The notes under the pieces were generated by a model. It made no database searches, was not told the origin of the DNA, and was given only the letters and a program-made list of their open reading frames with translations. Shown piece by piece: positions 36,201-45,776 of a DNA stretch of 64,000 nucleotides (position 1 is its first letter; each line of letters begins with the position of its first letter). The stretch comes from Dendrophyllia cribrosa (lineage: Eukaryota > Cnidaria > Anthozoa > Scleractinia > Dendrophylliidae). The stretch lies in assembly GCA_024195265.1 (NCBI GenBank), contig JAJLRJ010000001.1, forward strand, positions 1,274,910-1,338,909, written 5' to 3'. A program made the translations under genes and the position numbers.

Positions 36201-39158
36201 TGATCTATTCTGCATATTTCATTGTTCTGAAATGACACCTGTACGCGAATTCCAGTCTAGCACGGGCGGAACCAAAACGCTTGATTAACTTCCGAAGACC
36301 TGCCGATTATGGTAATTCATCAGTCCTGGCAATGTGTTCATGAAATAACAGGTGAGCTGTTGAACATCAACGTTAAACACGTAATTGACCTAAAAATAGC
36401 AAGAGCATGCCGCAAACAGAAAACAGAAATTTTTACTCACTGTCAAGGCAGCAATTATTTCCCTTATTAAAAGACGTGAAAAACGCTACAATAAGCGTGT
36501 CTAACAGAAGAGTTTATTACCATAATCGGCAGGTCTTCGGAAGTTAATCAAGCGTTTTGGTTCCGCCCGTGCTAGACTGGAATTCGCGTGCAGGTGTCAT
36601 TTCAGAACAATGAAATATGCAGAATAGATCATGAATTGTAAACATCTCGGAGAACAAGAAATCTCTGAAAATACTAGCGCGCATGTTACCAACTCGACGT
36701 TCAGCGTACAAGTCTCACAGCATTTCAACCAACACGAAATTTGGAGACTAAGTAAAAGAAGGTCCAAATTTATAGTTCGCTTATTCTTGGGAAATTCTAT
36801 CTCAGATTTTTAAAATAAGCGAGGTCATAAGATTCTCTGCTCGTTTGTTGCAAAAACATCGTAAATTTCGATTATTATAACTCGGCACAGGGAAAAATCC
36901 AAAACCGTCAATCCGCCAAAAGAGCCAAACAAATAAGGTACAATAGTTGTTCTTATGAATGAGTAAAGTTGAAATCGGCATTAGGTCCTCGATCTCTCAG
37001 TTTGGGGTGAAATACAACAAACTTTGATATTTTACCAAATTTAACCCTAAAATAAGTAAACTCGCGCCATTCAAAAATCCTCTCACAGAAGTTAACCAAA
37101 CTTGGCTAAAATGTGTGCATTGTGGTACTCTTTCAGTCCCCAAGAGCGAGTTACCAAAATTTCTCATACAGGCCGACGGCGGCCTCACAAGTAAAACTAC
37201 GCCTAGCAACGTATCGTTGCCAAGGACGCTTCGATCGCAAAAAATACAACTGAAATGGAAACTTCAATTTTTCCCTAGTAAGTGTGTGCCATGAGTATTT
37301 AGGTAAATACTGAATAAGATATCCAAATACGTGATTGAAAAAGAGTGGTCGGCACAGAAAAAAACACCATCGAGCCACCTTAAACCGTTTTCTCAGCTCA
37401 GTAAACACAGCAAAACATCAAAGTGTTTTCCCAGCTGACGTGACATTCGGCCGTGTAACCGCGCGAAAAAAAAAGCCTCGCTTTGGTTTCAACATGACGT
37501 CGTACGCGCATGTTTTGCGACGTCATACGCGCCCGCGAGCTAGTCCTGCGCGACGGAGCTACCTGCGCGACGGAGGGCGGAGGGCACACGCGCGCCCGCG
37601 AAACATTCCGCTAGCCATGACCATGAAAAATGACGGGCTAGGTTCTATGAGTATGGGGCTGCGCAGCCGGGCCTTCGGCCCGGCGAGTGCTCCGCTATGA
37701 ATATCTGCTGTTTGAGAGAGATTGTTTGAGATATATTACTTCACGATTCTATACCATTGTGAATCAGCTGTATGTCCTCAACCAATGAGAAAAAATTATT
37801 TTTCACAGGAGTGGACACTGCAGAGGAAGTGCCTTCTAGCTTACTATTAAACGACCAAGTGGTAAGAAAATTATTGATTTGTTTTGTTCTATTTGGGCTG
37901 TGTAACCGGTAACATTATGAGTCCAGAATAATAAAGTTAACAGAATGCATGTCGCATGTGGTGTTTTTTGTGCTTGGTAAAATCAAAGGACGGCTCCAGA
38001 AAAGGTCTTCCAGCTTCAACTCTCAGCTGCTCAACAGCCTACATGTAAGTTGTAACAGCCTACATGTAAGTTGTAACAGCCTACATGTAAGTTGTAACAG
38101 CCTACATGTAAGTTGTAACAGCCTGCATGTAAGTTGGGCCAGTAGTTAACTGACAGCTGGCGTTGCCCACTGTTGGAAAACTGACAGCAGGCATGTTTAT
38201 ATTGTTACTGACAGTATTTCGATAAAAGCGTTACTCATCTGTTGGCTTACTGTTGGTCAACAAGCAGGTAACTGTTGATTTAATGTTGGTCAATGGTGGG
38301 TAGTTAATAGACTATTGGTGATGGTTAAAAATCATGGATCTTCCCTATTAACTGTACCCTCAACGATTGCATCAGAAAGACGAAAATAATGATACTTAAT
38401 TGAACGTTAGTTTTTAGCTTGTTTTTATTTTTCCCTTTAGGAAGACGACGGTAATGAACTGTACTGCAGGGTGTGTAACCAGTTCTTTAGCTCGATGCAC
38501 AACAAGAAGGAACACCTCTTCGGTAAACAGCATCTTAGTCAGCTGACTGGAGAATTTGAACGTGAAGCGGAACAAAATGCCGGCGGCAATGAGAAAATAG
38601 TTCAGGACACTTGTGATATACCTGTTAACGCCGATACAGTGCACGTGGGACACGGTGGACATACCCTTATACCAACTGAAACTGAACCAATGCTTTCCAT
38701 CTCACAATTCACCGAGAAGTTCTTGGAACAGAACTTGAGTAAGTAAATGTATCAGTGGATGTTCCTTGATTGGGTTAAAACAAAGTTTGTTTGTTTGAAG
38801 AGGTGTTTGGAATTGAAAAGGTTTGTTGATAAACATTTCGTCAGCTAAAATCGACATAAACACGTCATGTTATTTATTGCTTCGTAAATTAAGGAAACAA
38901 ATGACTGCTGAAGAATAATCCACTTTGGCTGAATACAACTGACACTGAAGACGCATTTGTAAAGCGTTTGTCTCAATGTGAATTAAAATATTCACAGCTA
39001 TTTACAACTCTCAGACTGATCTGTGCATTGCTTAATTTGAACAGGGTTGCAACATGTCAGGAAATGGTTAGGGAAATTCACGGTCAGATCTGATACAGTG
39101 AAAATTGATATTTTGAAGAGAAGTTGGGGAATATGGAAATTTTAACCGTTGATTCGTT

Positions 39159-39190
<32 letters not shown>

Positions 39191-40560
39191 TATAATAATA
39201 ATAATAATAATAATAATAAGTAATGATTTTAAGTAATGATCCGCATAAGAAGGATAGCGCTGAACGGCAATGCACGACGGAATGTCAACTTTTTTCATTG
39301 TTACAACTAGTGATCTCATTGGCCTAGACTCAAAAACCGCTAAAAAGTTAAGCCTTAACTTTTTAGCGGTTTTTGGGTTCAAAGTGCATTTTGTCTAATT
39401 TTGTTAAGGTTTCAAGTAATTTGAGACCCAATCGCACAACATGCAATTTTTAAAAGATATTGTATTTGGGGAACTTCACCAAAGAAGCAAAATTATTAGC
39501 TATTGTCTTCTGCTATTCTGTTGGTTGAGCACGAGCATTTCCTAAAATTTATTTGACGCAAATGGATTTTCTTTATTTTTATAATGAAATAAAATTACCA
39601 ACCATCAGCTCCTCCTCTATTATTGAAATCAAAGAAGATATTCCATGTGGGAAAGAGCCAATGCCGCAGAACAATGAAGTTTGCTATCGTTCTTATGTGG
39701 AGCATTACTTAATAGTATTCGACGCTGCTATGGTGATTCATGTAATTTCAAATGATACAGTACATGCCATGTCACATGAAATAAAACAAATTGTATTCAG
39801 TATCCGGTTTCAATAAAAATAATTAATTCAGTACAAAAGAAAAAGTTTCTTGCAAAGCACTTTATAACGTCTTGTTTTTTGTTTGCGTTCATTTATTTTC
39901 TAACAGACCGTGAGCTTGAACTGAGGGAACTTAGAAAAATGGTTCTTTCATCACAGGAGGAGAACATTTCACTTAACAAAGAAATGGAAGAATTGAAGGT
40001 ATCTTTAACTCTCACTTTGTTAATAGTTGTTTGCTTGTTTGGGTCGATATGATTTTTTGTTAGTTAGGCGCTTTTATTGACTCTTCCAGTCACGAAAAAA
40101 GAAGGGATACCATTTTCCCTTTGTCACTATGTCTAGTTTCTAATGCAGGCAAACTAAGAGATCCCGCAACGAGTAACTATAAGCATGTTTAGTGTGCCCT
40201 CAAAAAATGACAACCCCATTTGGCATACATCTGTACTTCATGGTTAACGTTATGCATGAAGCACCCGCTAAACTGCAGGGCAGATAAGTACTTCCGATTA
40301 TTATTTAGTTTGCTGTTTGCCTATTTTTCTATTCATTCATTTTGTTATTTTTTGTTTACTTGTTTATTTGTACACGTTTTATTTTTGTGGTTCAAATATA
40401 AACACGATGCTGAATTTTCTTTTTATTTTCCTTGTTGTAGAACTTGCTTCAGAAGGTCGAGGATGATCTGGGTTCCGTAAAAGCGTACGGAGCGTCACTC
40501 ACAGCTCAACTTAACAGCCTCAGAATGGTTCCAACACTGTTTGGTGTAATAAACTTTTAG
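27262..40560 (+). CDS. HMG20A: HMG20A/B-like HMG-box protein with an extra C2H2 finger (10 exons)
   Basis: Nuclear HMG-box protein; vertebrate HMG20A/B act with the LSD1-CoREST complex. Coding exons: 27262..27422, 31355..31425, 32675..32949, 33212..33294, 33706..33829, 34240..34366, 37809..37861, 38441..38738, 39907..39998, 40441..40560; 467 residues, all phases consistent. Residues about 1-169 are Ser/Thr/Val-rich and acidic. A basic stretch ([15 protein letters not shown]) leads into the HMG box [17 protein letters not shown]... to [15 protein letters not shown] (exons 4-6). Exon 8 has [27 protein letters not shown] C-x2-C-x12-H-x5-H spacing, a U1/matrin-like finger absent from vertebrate HMG20. 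Exons 8-10 encode the [20 protein letters not shown] block and coiled coil that match HMG20 C-termini. The intron after exon 3 uses a GC donor. Introns are loaded with transposons. Confidence 0.88.
28172..28330. mobile_element. Palindromic MITE (GGGGCCGGATTCA ends)
   Basis: Ends GGGGCCGGATTCACGAAG and its inverse, with arms of about 75 bp containing CCTCCTAAGT and CAATACTTA. Of a kind dispersed widely in animal genomes. Intron 1 of the HMG20-like gene. Confidence 0.8.
28750..28956 (+). pseudogene. RecQ-type helicase N-terminal fragment captured in a transposon
   Basis: Encodes [19 protein letters not shown] followed by [10 protein letters not shown], i.e. the Q-motif-like block and Walker A of RecQ/DEAD-family helicases. 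The frame ends about 20 codons after Walker A; no DEAH box or later helicase motifs follow. It lies 200 bp inside the Mutator-like element, so it is probably a captured host or transposon gene piece. Confidence 0.65.
29079..29685. mobile_element. hAT-like MITE nested in the Mutator-like element
   Basis: Ends CAGGGCCTCTGATATTACG and its imperfect inverse GCGTAATATCAGTGGCCCTG, with TCTTAG on both flanks. Interior is rich in ATTATGCGAT repeats in both orientations. CAGGG termini suggest hAT, though the visible duplication is 6 rather than 8 bp. Confidence 0.55.
30124..30357 (-). pseudogene. Cys-rich fragment (CRLC motif), possibly captured
   Basis: From MPRSKKKK the minus frame reads a basic stretch then [14 protein letters not shown] and further Cys pairs before a stop. 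C-x2-C with this context resembles N-terminal zinc-binding (ZAD-like) modules, but the rest is missing. It lies within the Mutator-like element, opposite to the RecQ fragment. Weakly supported. Confidence 0.3.
31637..31885 (-). pseudogene. C-terminal end of a CR1/L2-like LINE reverse transcriptase
   Basis: Reads ...[32 protein letters not shown] and [10 protein letters not shown] then stop: the classic tail of jockey/CR1/L2-type ORF2. It continues on the plus side into a 3' UTR-like segment (31480-31636) with simple AAT repeats. 5'-truncated. Intron 2 of the HMG20-like gene, antisense. Confidence 0.7.
32414..32653 (-). mobile_element. Short LINE insertion with a perfect 21-bp target-site duplication
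   Basis: The same 21 bp (start TATATTCACACTG, end TACATACT) occurs at 32414-32434 and 32633-32653. The insert between (32435-32632) is antisense to the gene. On the minus strand it encodes a fragment ending [22 protein letters not shown] sequence, the usual C-terminus of RTE/L2-like endonuclease-RT proteins, and ends in (GCAA)n. Perfect duplication implies a recent event. It lies 21 bp upstream of exon 3 of the HMG20-like gene. Confidence 0.8.
32950..33211 (+). other. GC-AG intron of the HMG20-like gene
   Basis: Exon 3 ends ACAAAG followed by GCAAGT, the standard form of a GC donor with otherwise perfect complementarity to U1. The acceptor TTATTGCAG at 33203-33211 is normal, and the phase fits only with this junction. 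Confidence 0.75.
34518..37696 (-). mobile_element. Repeat family R1, copy A, split by a nested foldback
   Basis: Two parts, 34518-35440 and 37384-37696, form one minus-oriented copy of the repeat also present at 41771-42937 and 42938-44055. One end has GGCTGCGCAGCC and CCGGGCC-TTCGG-CCCGG hairpins followed by CGAGTGCTCCGCT; the other ends in a TTAGGCTTAGCCTAA palindrome and (TA)n. No coding capacity recognised. The class is unknown. Occupies intron 6 of the HMG20-like gene. Confidence 0.75.
35441..37383. mobile_element. TTAA foldback element with 0.87-kb inverted arms
   Basis: TTAA at 35441-35444 and 37380-37383. Arms 35445-36316 and 36516-37379 are nearly identical inverted copies around a unique 199-bp spacer. 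Termini GGTGGCTCGATGGTG match the Kolobok-like element at 12858-15121. Copy B of repeat R1 shows the uninterrupted site, so the insertion is directly visible. Paired open frames in the two arms are mirror images and not genes. Confidence 0.9.
38037..38135. repeat. 21-bp tandem repeat, five copies
   Basis: Unit AGCCTACATGTAAGTTGTAAC; the fifth copy has TGCATG. In intron 7 of the HMG20-like gene. Each unit contains GTAAGT, a consensus splice donor. Confidence 0.95.
39160..39219. repeat. (AAT)n microsatellite
   Basis: About 20 ATA/TAA triplets with one interruption, intron 8 of the HMG20-like gene. Confidence 0.95.
39331..39375. repeat. Perfect 22-bp palindrome with 1-nt loop
   Basis: 39331-39352 (CAAAAACCGCTAAAAAGTT..) is exactly inverted at 39354-39375. 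Cruciform or hairpin-forming; possibly the two joined termini of a deleted inverted-repeat element. Confidence 0.9.
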
Positions 40561-40678
40561 AAAGGCTTTTGCAGCAACCAAACTTTAAATGCATGCATGT
40601 GACAAGGGCTGGGGACTTTTCGAGTCCCCAACGCCTTTCTTTGTTACATTCAGCTTATCAACAGCAGTAGGTACAGCA

Positions 40679-40684
40679 AATAAA
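40679..40684 (+). terminator. Candidate poly(A) signal of the HMG20-like gene
   Basis: AATAAA 119 nt after the stop at 40560; another AATAAA overlaps the last codons near 40548. Confidence 0.45.
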
Positions 40685-40928
40685 TTGGCAGAATTAAAGC
40701 CGAATTGACGTTGTTCCAGTTTAACATAACGTTTAAGAATGGTTGTTGTCGTTCGGTATCCGGTGTTGGGAAGCAACGTTGTGGTCATTTGCTTTCTGGT
40801 TGATCAAAGGTCCAAAGAAAAGCCTTCCTTTACACGATCAATACTGAAACGAATGTTTGGCAGTTTCTTGGTGTTGTGGATGTTGCGATCATCAAATGAC
40901 GTAAAACAAAAGATTCAAAAGACACTGA

Positions 40929-41160
40929 GGAGGCAGCTTGGTCGAGTGGTCGAGTAGTTAGGGCGCTGGACTTCAAATCGGGAGGGCCCGAGTTCAAGTC
41001 CCGCTATGACCGGTTAAACTGGAGTTGTTTCACGGTAGACCCGAATTCAATGACTCGGCCACGCTTGTAAAAATAGCTGACTGGTCTGCCTCCTGCCAGT
41101 TGGGATTTTTTTACATCTTATGTTCAATTTGCAATATTTGTTTCCTTATTTGAGTGGCGT
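40929..41160 (+). mobile_element. tRNA-derived SINE
   Basis: Head 40932-41013 resembles a tRNA, with A-box-like TGGTCGAGTGG and B-box GAGTTCAAGTCCC, ending GACCGGTTAAACTGG. A non-tRNA body with CTGACTGGTCTGCCTCC and CAGTTGGGA follows and then a T-rich tail. This structure is typical of anthozoan tRNA-SINEs. Confidence 0.6.
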
Positions 41161-41770
41161 GCCTGTAAATTAGCTGCAGCAAATTCGCTGCTGGATAGCT
41201 AAGTGCTCGTCCACTAAAAACAATGTTTATATTTTTACTGAACAATACCCACAGCACAAAACAAACACTAACCAACAATAATTTCCGCAACATCGAGAAA
41301 TACCCGAATGTTTCTTACCCTCGAAAATATCAAACAGCAAAACGTTGATTTGTTTAATACTCTACCTCAGATAACTATCCTTATCGAATGTAAATAAATG
41401 AAAATAAACAACTGAATAAATGTAAAGAAACCCTTGATGGTGGTGACTTTAATTACCCTCGGTGTATGTAACACCCTCGGTGTACGTAACACCCGTTGAT
41501 TTTCTCGAAATTTTCAAACAGCACCTCGTATAATCAAATGCTTATCAATCTAACAGTTAAGTAATTAATTAATCGCATCAATTACTACTTGGGCAGTGAG
41601 TTTCTAAAACCTTAACAGGCTTAGAGTTTTATATATAATAGAAATAGAACAATAGTAAAAGTTTAACTACACCATTTGATCGTCTAGTGTGATCATCTAT
41701 GTAATGTTTTTTACATCACTGCTAAAAAAAAGATAATGGGTAGAATAAAGGTAGAAATTATTGTTTTTTT

Positions 41771-42937
41771 AGCGGAGCACTCGCCGGGCCGAAGGCCCGG
41801 CTGCGCAGCCCCATACTCATAGAACCTGTGCCCGTCATTTTTCATGGTCATGGCTAGCGGAATGTTTCTCGCGGGCGCGCCTCCGTGACGTGTGTCCGTT
41901 GGGCAGGGCTAATTCGCGGGCGCGTATGACGTCGCAAAACATGCGCGTATGACGCCACACGCGCGGCTACACAGCCGTCAGCTCGGTAAACACTTCAGTT
42001 AAAAGTTGGATCTTTCGCGGGGTTTAGTGGAGCAGTAAAGTCGTTATTTCCCTGCATTTTTTCGCGGTTTGCTACTCAAGACTGGGATACTAAATAAGGG
42101 ATACTCGGAAGCCGCTTTAGTGGAAAAAGAAGAGCTTTAAGGGATAAAATCTTGCTTCGAGGACCTTCATACGTTTATATCAATGCGGGAGATGTTTGTT
42201 TTTATTACGGATTTCAGAACCAACGCGGAGATTTAAAGAATTTTCAAGCAAGCGAGGGACCTAAAGGTAAAACAAATTACATTTTTCGATGGGAATTTAT
42301 CTTGATATCAATCTGTGATTGACTTTTTATTTGTGTTCTCGTTAGTTTTGGGGAATTGTTTATAAACGTGTAGCTTAATAATTCGGTTGTATTAATTTCC
42401 TGAATTTCATTGAAGACACGGCTCTGCCTCGATGCGCTACAAATGTACGCGTTTTGCTTTTAAACATAAACTAATGGAGATTTCAATAAAATTTTTCGAA
42501 AAAAGATTGTGTTATCCATTTTTAAGTGTTTGTTCATTCATTACATAGACTGAAAAGCGATTTTATGTAAACAAAACAAGACTTAGATTTTATACTCGCG
42601 TTGCCTTATGCAAATATGTTTGTGTATTTTTGATTTCCAAATCAGTTTCTCGGGCATTTTTTGACAAGCAACAACTGTATTTTATTCGGAAAATAGTCGT
42701 AATAGTTATTCTAGACAGAGAAAAAGTTGTTTTTGTGAACTTTTGTACGGTCTAAATGTACTCTGCAGACGGTCGGGTAATAACCTAACTGTTTTTGAGA
42801 ATTGCTAAAATTGAAAAATAGCCCGGTCGTCAATCTTAATTCTTGTGTTTCCGACCTTTCACCTTAGTTAAGTTTCACCTTTATAAGCTTGTTCAAAGTG
42901 CTACACTGTTATAGGCTCAGCCTATCTATATATATTA
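41771..42937 (+). mobile_element. Repeat family R1, copy B (full length)
   Basis: Begins AGCGGAGCACTCGCCGGGCC and ends at an ATAGGCTCAGCCTAT palindrome plus (TA)n. Directly followed by copy C in the same orientation. Matches copy A along its length and shows the site where copy A received its TTAA insertion. Confidence 0.8.
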
Positions 42938-44055
42938 GAACCCATGCTCGACATTTTTCATGGTCATGGCCAGCGGAATGTTTCGCGGGCGGCGTCTTTA
43001 CATGTGTGTTCGTCCGTCCGTCCGAGCGTACGCCACACGCGCGGCTAGCAGCTGTCAGCTCGGTAAACACTTTTTAAAGTTTTAAAAAAGTTGGATCTTT
43101 CGCAGTGTTTAGCTGAGCAGTAAAGTCGTTACTTCTCTACATTTTTTCGCGGTTTGCTACTCAAGACAGGGATACTAATTAAGGGATACTCAGAAGCCGC
43201 TTTAGTGGAAAAAGAAGAGCTTTCGAGGATAAAATCTTGCTTCGAGGAACCCTCATACGTTTTTATCAATGCGGGGAGATGCCTTGTTTTTATTACGGAT
43301 TTCAGGACCGAAGAAGCGGAGTTTTAATGAATTTCCAAGCAGTCTAGTGACTTAAAGGTAAAACAAAATACATTTTTCGATGGGAATTTATGCTGATATC
43401 AATCTGTGATTGACTTTTTCTTTGTGTTCTCGCTAGTTTTGGAGATTTGTTTATGAAACGTTCTCAAATTCACTCGTTTTGATTTCTTTCATCGAAGACA
43501 GCTCGGCCTCTATGAGCTATAAATATATGGTTCGCGTTTTGCTTTTCAACATAAACTAATGGAGATTTGAATAAAATTTTTCGAAAGAAGATTGTGTTGT
43601 CCATTTTTATGTGTTTGTTCATTCATTACATAGGTTGAAAAGCGATTTTATGTAAACAAAACAAGACTTGAATTTTATTATTGTTCTAACTTCACTCGCG
43701 TGGCCGTATGCAAATATGTTTGTGTATTTTTGGCAATTTTGATTTCCAAATCAGTTTCTCAGGCATTTTTTGACAAGCAACAACTGTATTTTTTTAACAG
43801 TAGTCGTAATAGTTATTCTAGACGGAGAAAAAGTTGTTTTTGTGAACTTTTGAACGGTCTAAATGTACTGTGCAGACGGTTGGGTAATACTGTTTTTGAG
43901 AATTGCTAAAATTGAAAAATAGCCCGGTCGTCAATATTAATCTTAATTCTTGTGCTTCCGACCTTTCACCTATAAGTTAAGTTTCATCTTGGTTAAGCTT
44001 GTTCAGAGGGTCTTCAGAGGGCGCCGCTGTTAGGCTAAGCCTAACTATATATATT
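42938..44055 (+). mobile_element. Repeat family R1, copy C (5'-shortened)
   Basis: Starts at AGAACCCATG, so it lacks the first about 55 bp (the double hairpin), and ends TAGGCTAAGCCTA plus (TA)n. Forms a head-to-tail dimer with copy B and is closer to copy A at the 3' palindrome. Confidence 0.8.
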
Positions 44056-44329
44056 AATTGTATGCCTCTTTGAACAATTGGACGAGTATGCTAAATTATG
44101 TAGATTTTCTTGTAGGAATACACTGTAGTACGCTGTATTATGTAGATTTATTTGTAGTACCTGAGCAATAAGTAAAAAAAAAAACACCAATGGTTTTCAT
44201 TTCAGCAAGAAAATATTCACGTGGTCTCTGAACAGATGGATTGCACATTATAACACAGTATACCCAAAACCATCCTCTAAATATATCTTACGAAATAATA
44301 GATCTTTAAAGAATAGATCTTTTAAGAAA

Positions 44330-44491
44330 AAAAATACCAAACAATGGATGTTTACTAAGGTTACTTGTCATGTATCCAGTATTCCATCGTATCGTTTATG
44401 CTTTATTCCGACGGAGATCTTTTAAGATTTGGTATTTAAAAATACCAAACAATGGATGTTTACAAAGGTTACTTGTCATGTATGCAGTATT
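44330..44491. repeat. Direct duplication of about 53 bp
   Basis: AATACCAAACAATGGATGTTT... CAGTATT occurs at 44333-44386 and 44443-44491 with few differences. Confidence 0.8.
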
Positions 44492-44509
44492 AATAATAAT
44501 TATAATAAT

Positions 44510-45000
44510 AAGCAATTTTTATAGCACCATTTCCCAAAGTTCAATGACGCTTTACATAAAATCAATTAAAACTAAATACTCATTAAAAAAAACAAAGTAT
44601 CACTAAAAATTAATTATTTAAATATGCTTGTTTAAAAAGCCAAGTTTTCATTTTTTTTTTTTAAGTGTTAGTGGTTGTACATCGATTGGTAACATGTTTC
44701 ATACCCTGGGGTTCCATACCCTGGGATTCCATAAAGTTGGTGCACCAACAACAAAATATCGCCCACCATAAGTACTAAGATTGAATCGCGGCTTCTGGAG
44801 AACATTTTTTCCAGAAGATCGAAGGGTGGCTAGTAGGATAATATGGCATCAGAAGGTCCGTAATGTATTTAGGAGCTTTGCCATGGAGTGCTTTATGGGT
44901 GATAAGTAAAATTTTGAAAACAATCCTCTGTTCAATAGGCAGCCAGTGCAGACTCTTAAGTAGTGAAGTGACATGATCATATTTACCTTTGAGATAAATA
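44510..45000 (-). pseudogene. Decayed LINE reverse-transcriptase fragment
   Basis: The minus strand from about 44980 reads SLLKSLHWLPIEQRIVFKI followed by LLITHKALHGKAPKYI, a highly typical late ORF2 block of CR1/L2-like LINEs. Downstream the frame has shifts and stops, and ends in WLFKQAYL near 44620. Non-functional. Confidence 0.65.
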
Positions 45001-45671
45001 AGTCTAGAGCACAGTTAAGAACAAGTTATCGTTTATGGTTTATGCTTTTTTTACGACGATTCCACATTTAGGTGGATATTCCCAGGGTGGCCAGTCGATA
45101 ATCGGTGTTTCAATCGATACTAACTGACATACTAATTAGTTAATTGATATCTATTGGTATCGCATGAAAAAATGTATGCTATCGATTGTCAAAACGTGAC
45201 AGTATAACTTCCAAGTTAGGCAACGTGCTTTTTAAATTGCCTTTATTTTTTATAACTGACGCATTTTGTTTTCAAGATTTGAAGTGTGTTACCGTTTCGC
45301 AGTTATGGAAAGTTTCTTGTTTTGCAAACCCGTCTTATGGTAGATCAAAGTACAGACCAGAGGATAGAATAAAGCGCAACAATCAAAACCAATATGACAA
45401 ATGAAAATCCTTTCCAATTTTACAAGCTGTGAATGATATTCAAAGTCGATGCCAATGGGTGAAAGGTCCCAAAAAATGTACCTCATTGATTGTCCGATGA
45501 TTGCTATCGATATTCCATTAATTGATTTTGATTGGTATAGATTGTTATTATCCTCTATTATCGATTTCATCGATCAGCTACCGCGGGGTATATTGGAATA
45601 CTTCCCCTTTGTCAATAACATTTTCTAACGATGTCCGCTCTTAAATATACTGCTTTTTGGGATTTTTTAGG

Positions 45672-45776
45672 ACCGATACTTGCAAATGATATCAAATGAA
45701 AGAGTTGCAACTGAAAACAGACAAAAAATGGCGGGAAAGTCCAGAAGCACGCACGACACAGATTTGTACCTTTTGG
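45672..45776 (+). CDS. Possible isolated internal exon, product unknown
   Basis: Open segment of 35 codons between a T-rich acceptor (GGGATTTTTTAG) and a good donor (TTG-GTGAGA), in zero phase at both ends. Encodes DRYLQMISNERVATENRQKM.. and a polar tail. Unlike its AT-rich surroundings it has balanced composition. No partner exons were found, so it may belong to a gene whose other exons I could not see, or be chance. Confidence 0.3.

Noticed and set aside
36019..36813. Two identical 60-codon frames on opposite strands
   Set aside because: Mirror images in the two arms of the foldback element, not genes.
39068..39382. Minus-strand frame with a long poly-Ile run
   Set aside because: Translation of the (AAT)n microsatellite.
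41771..44055. Hammerhead ribozyme in repeat family R1
   Set aside because: Tandem layout suggested it, but the CUGANGA...GAAA core was not found on either strand by eye.
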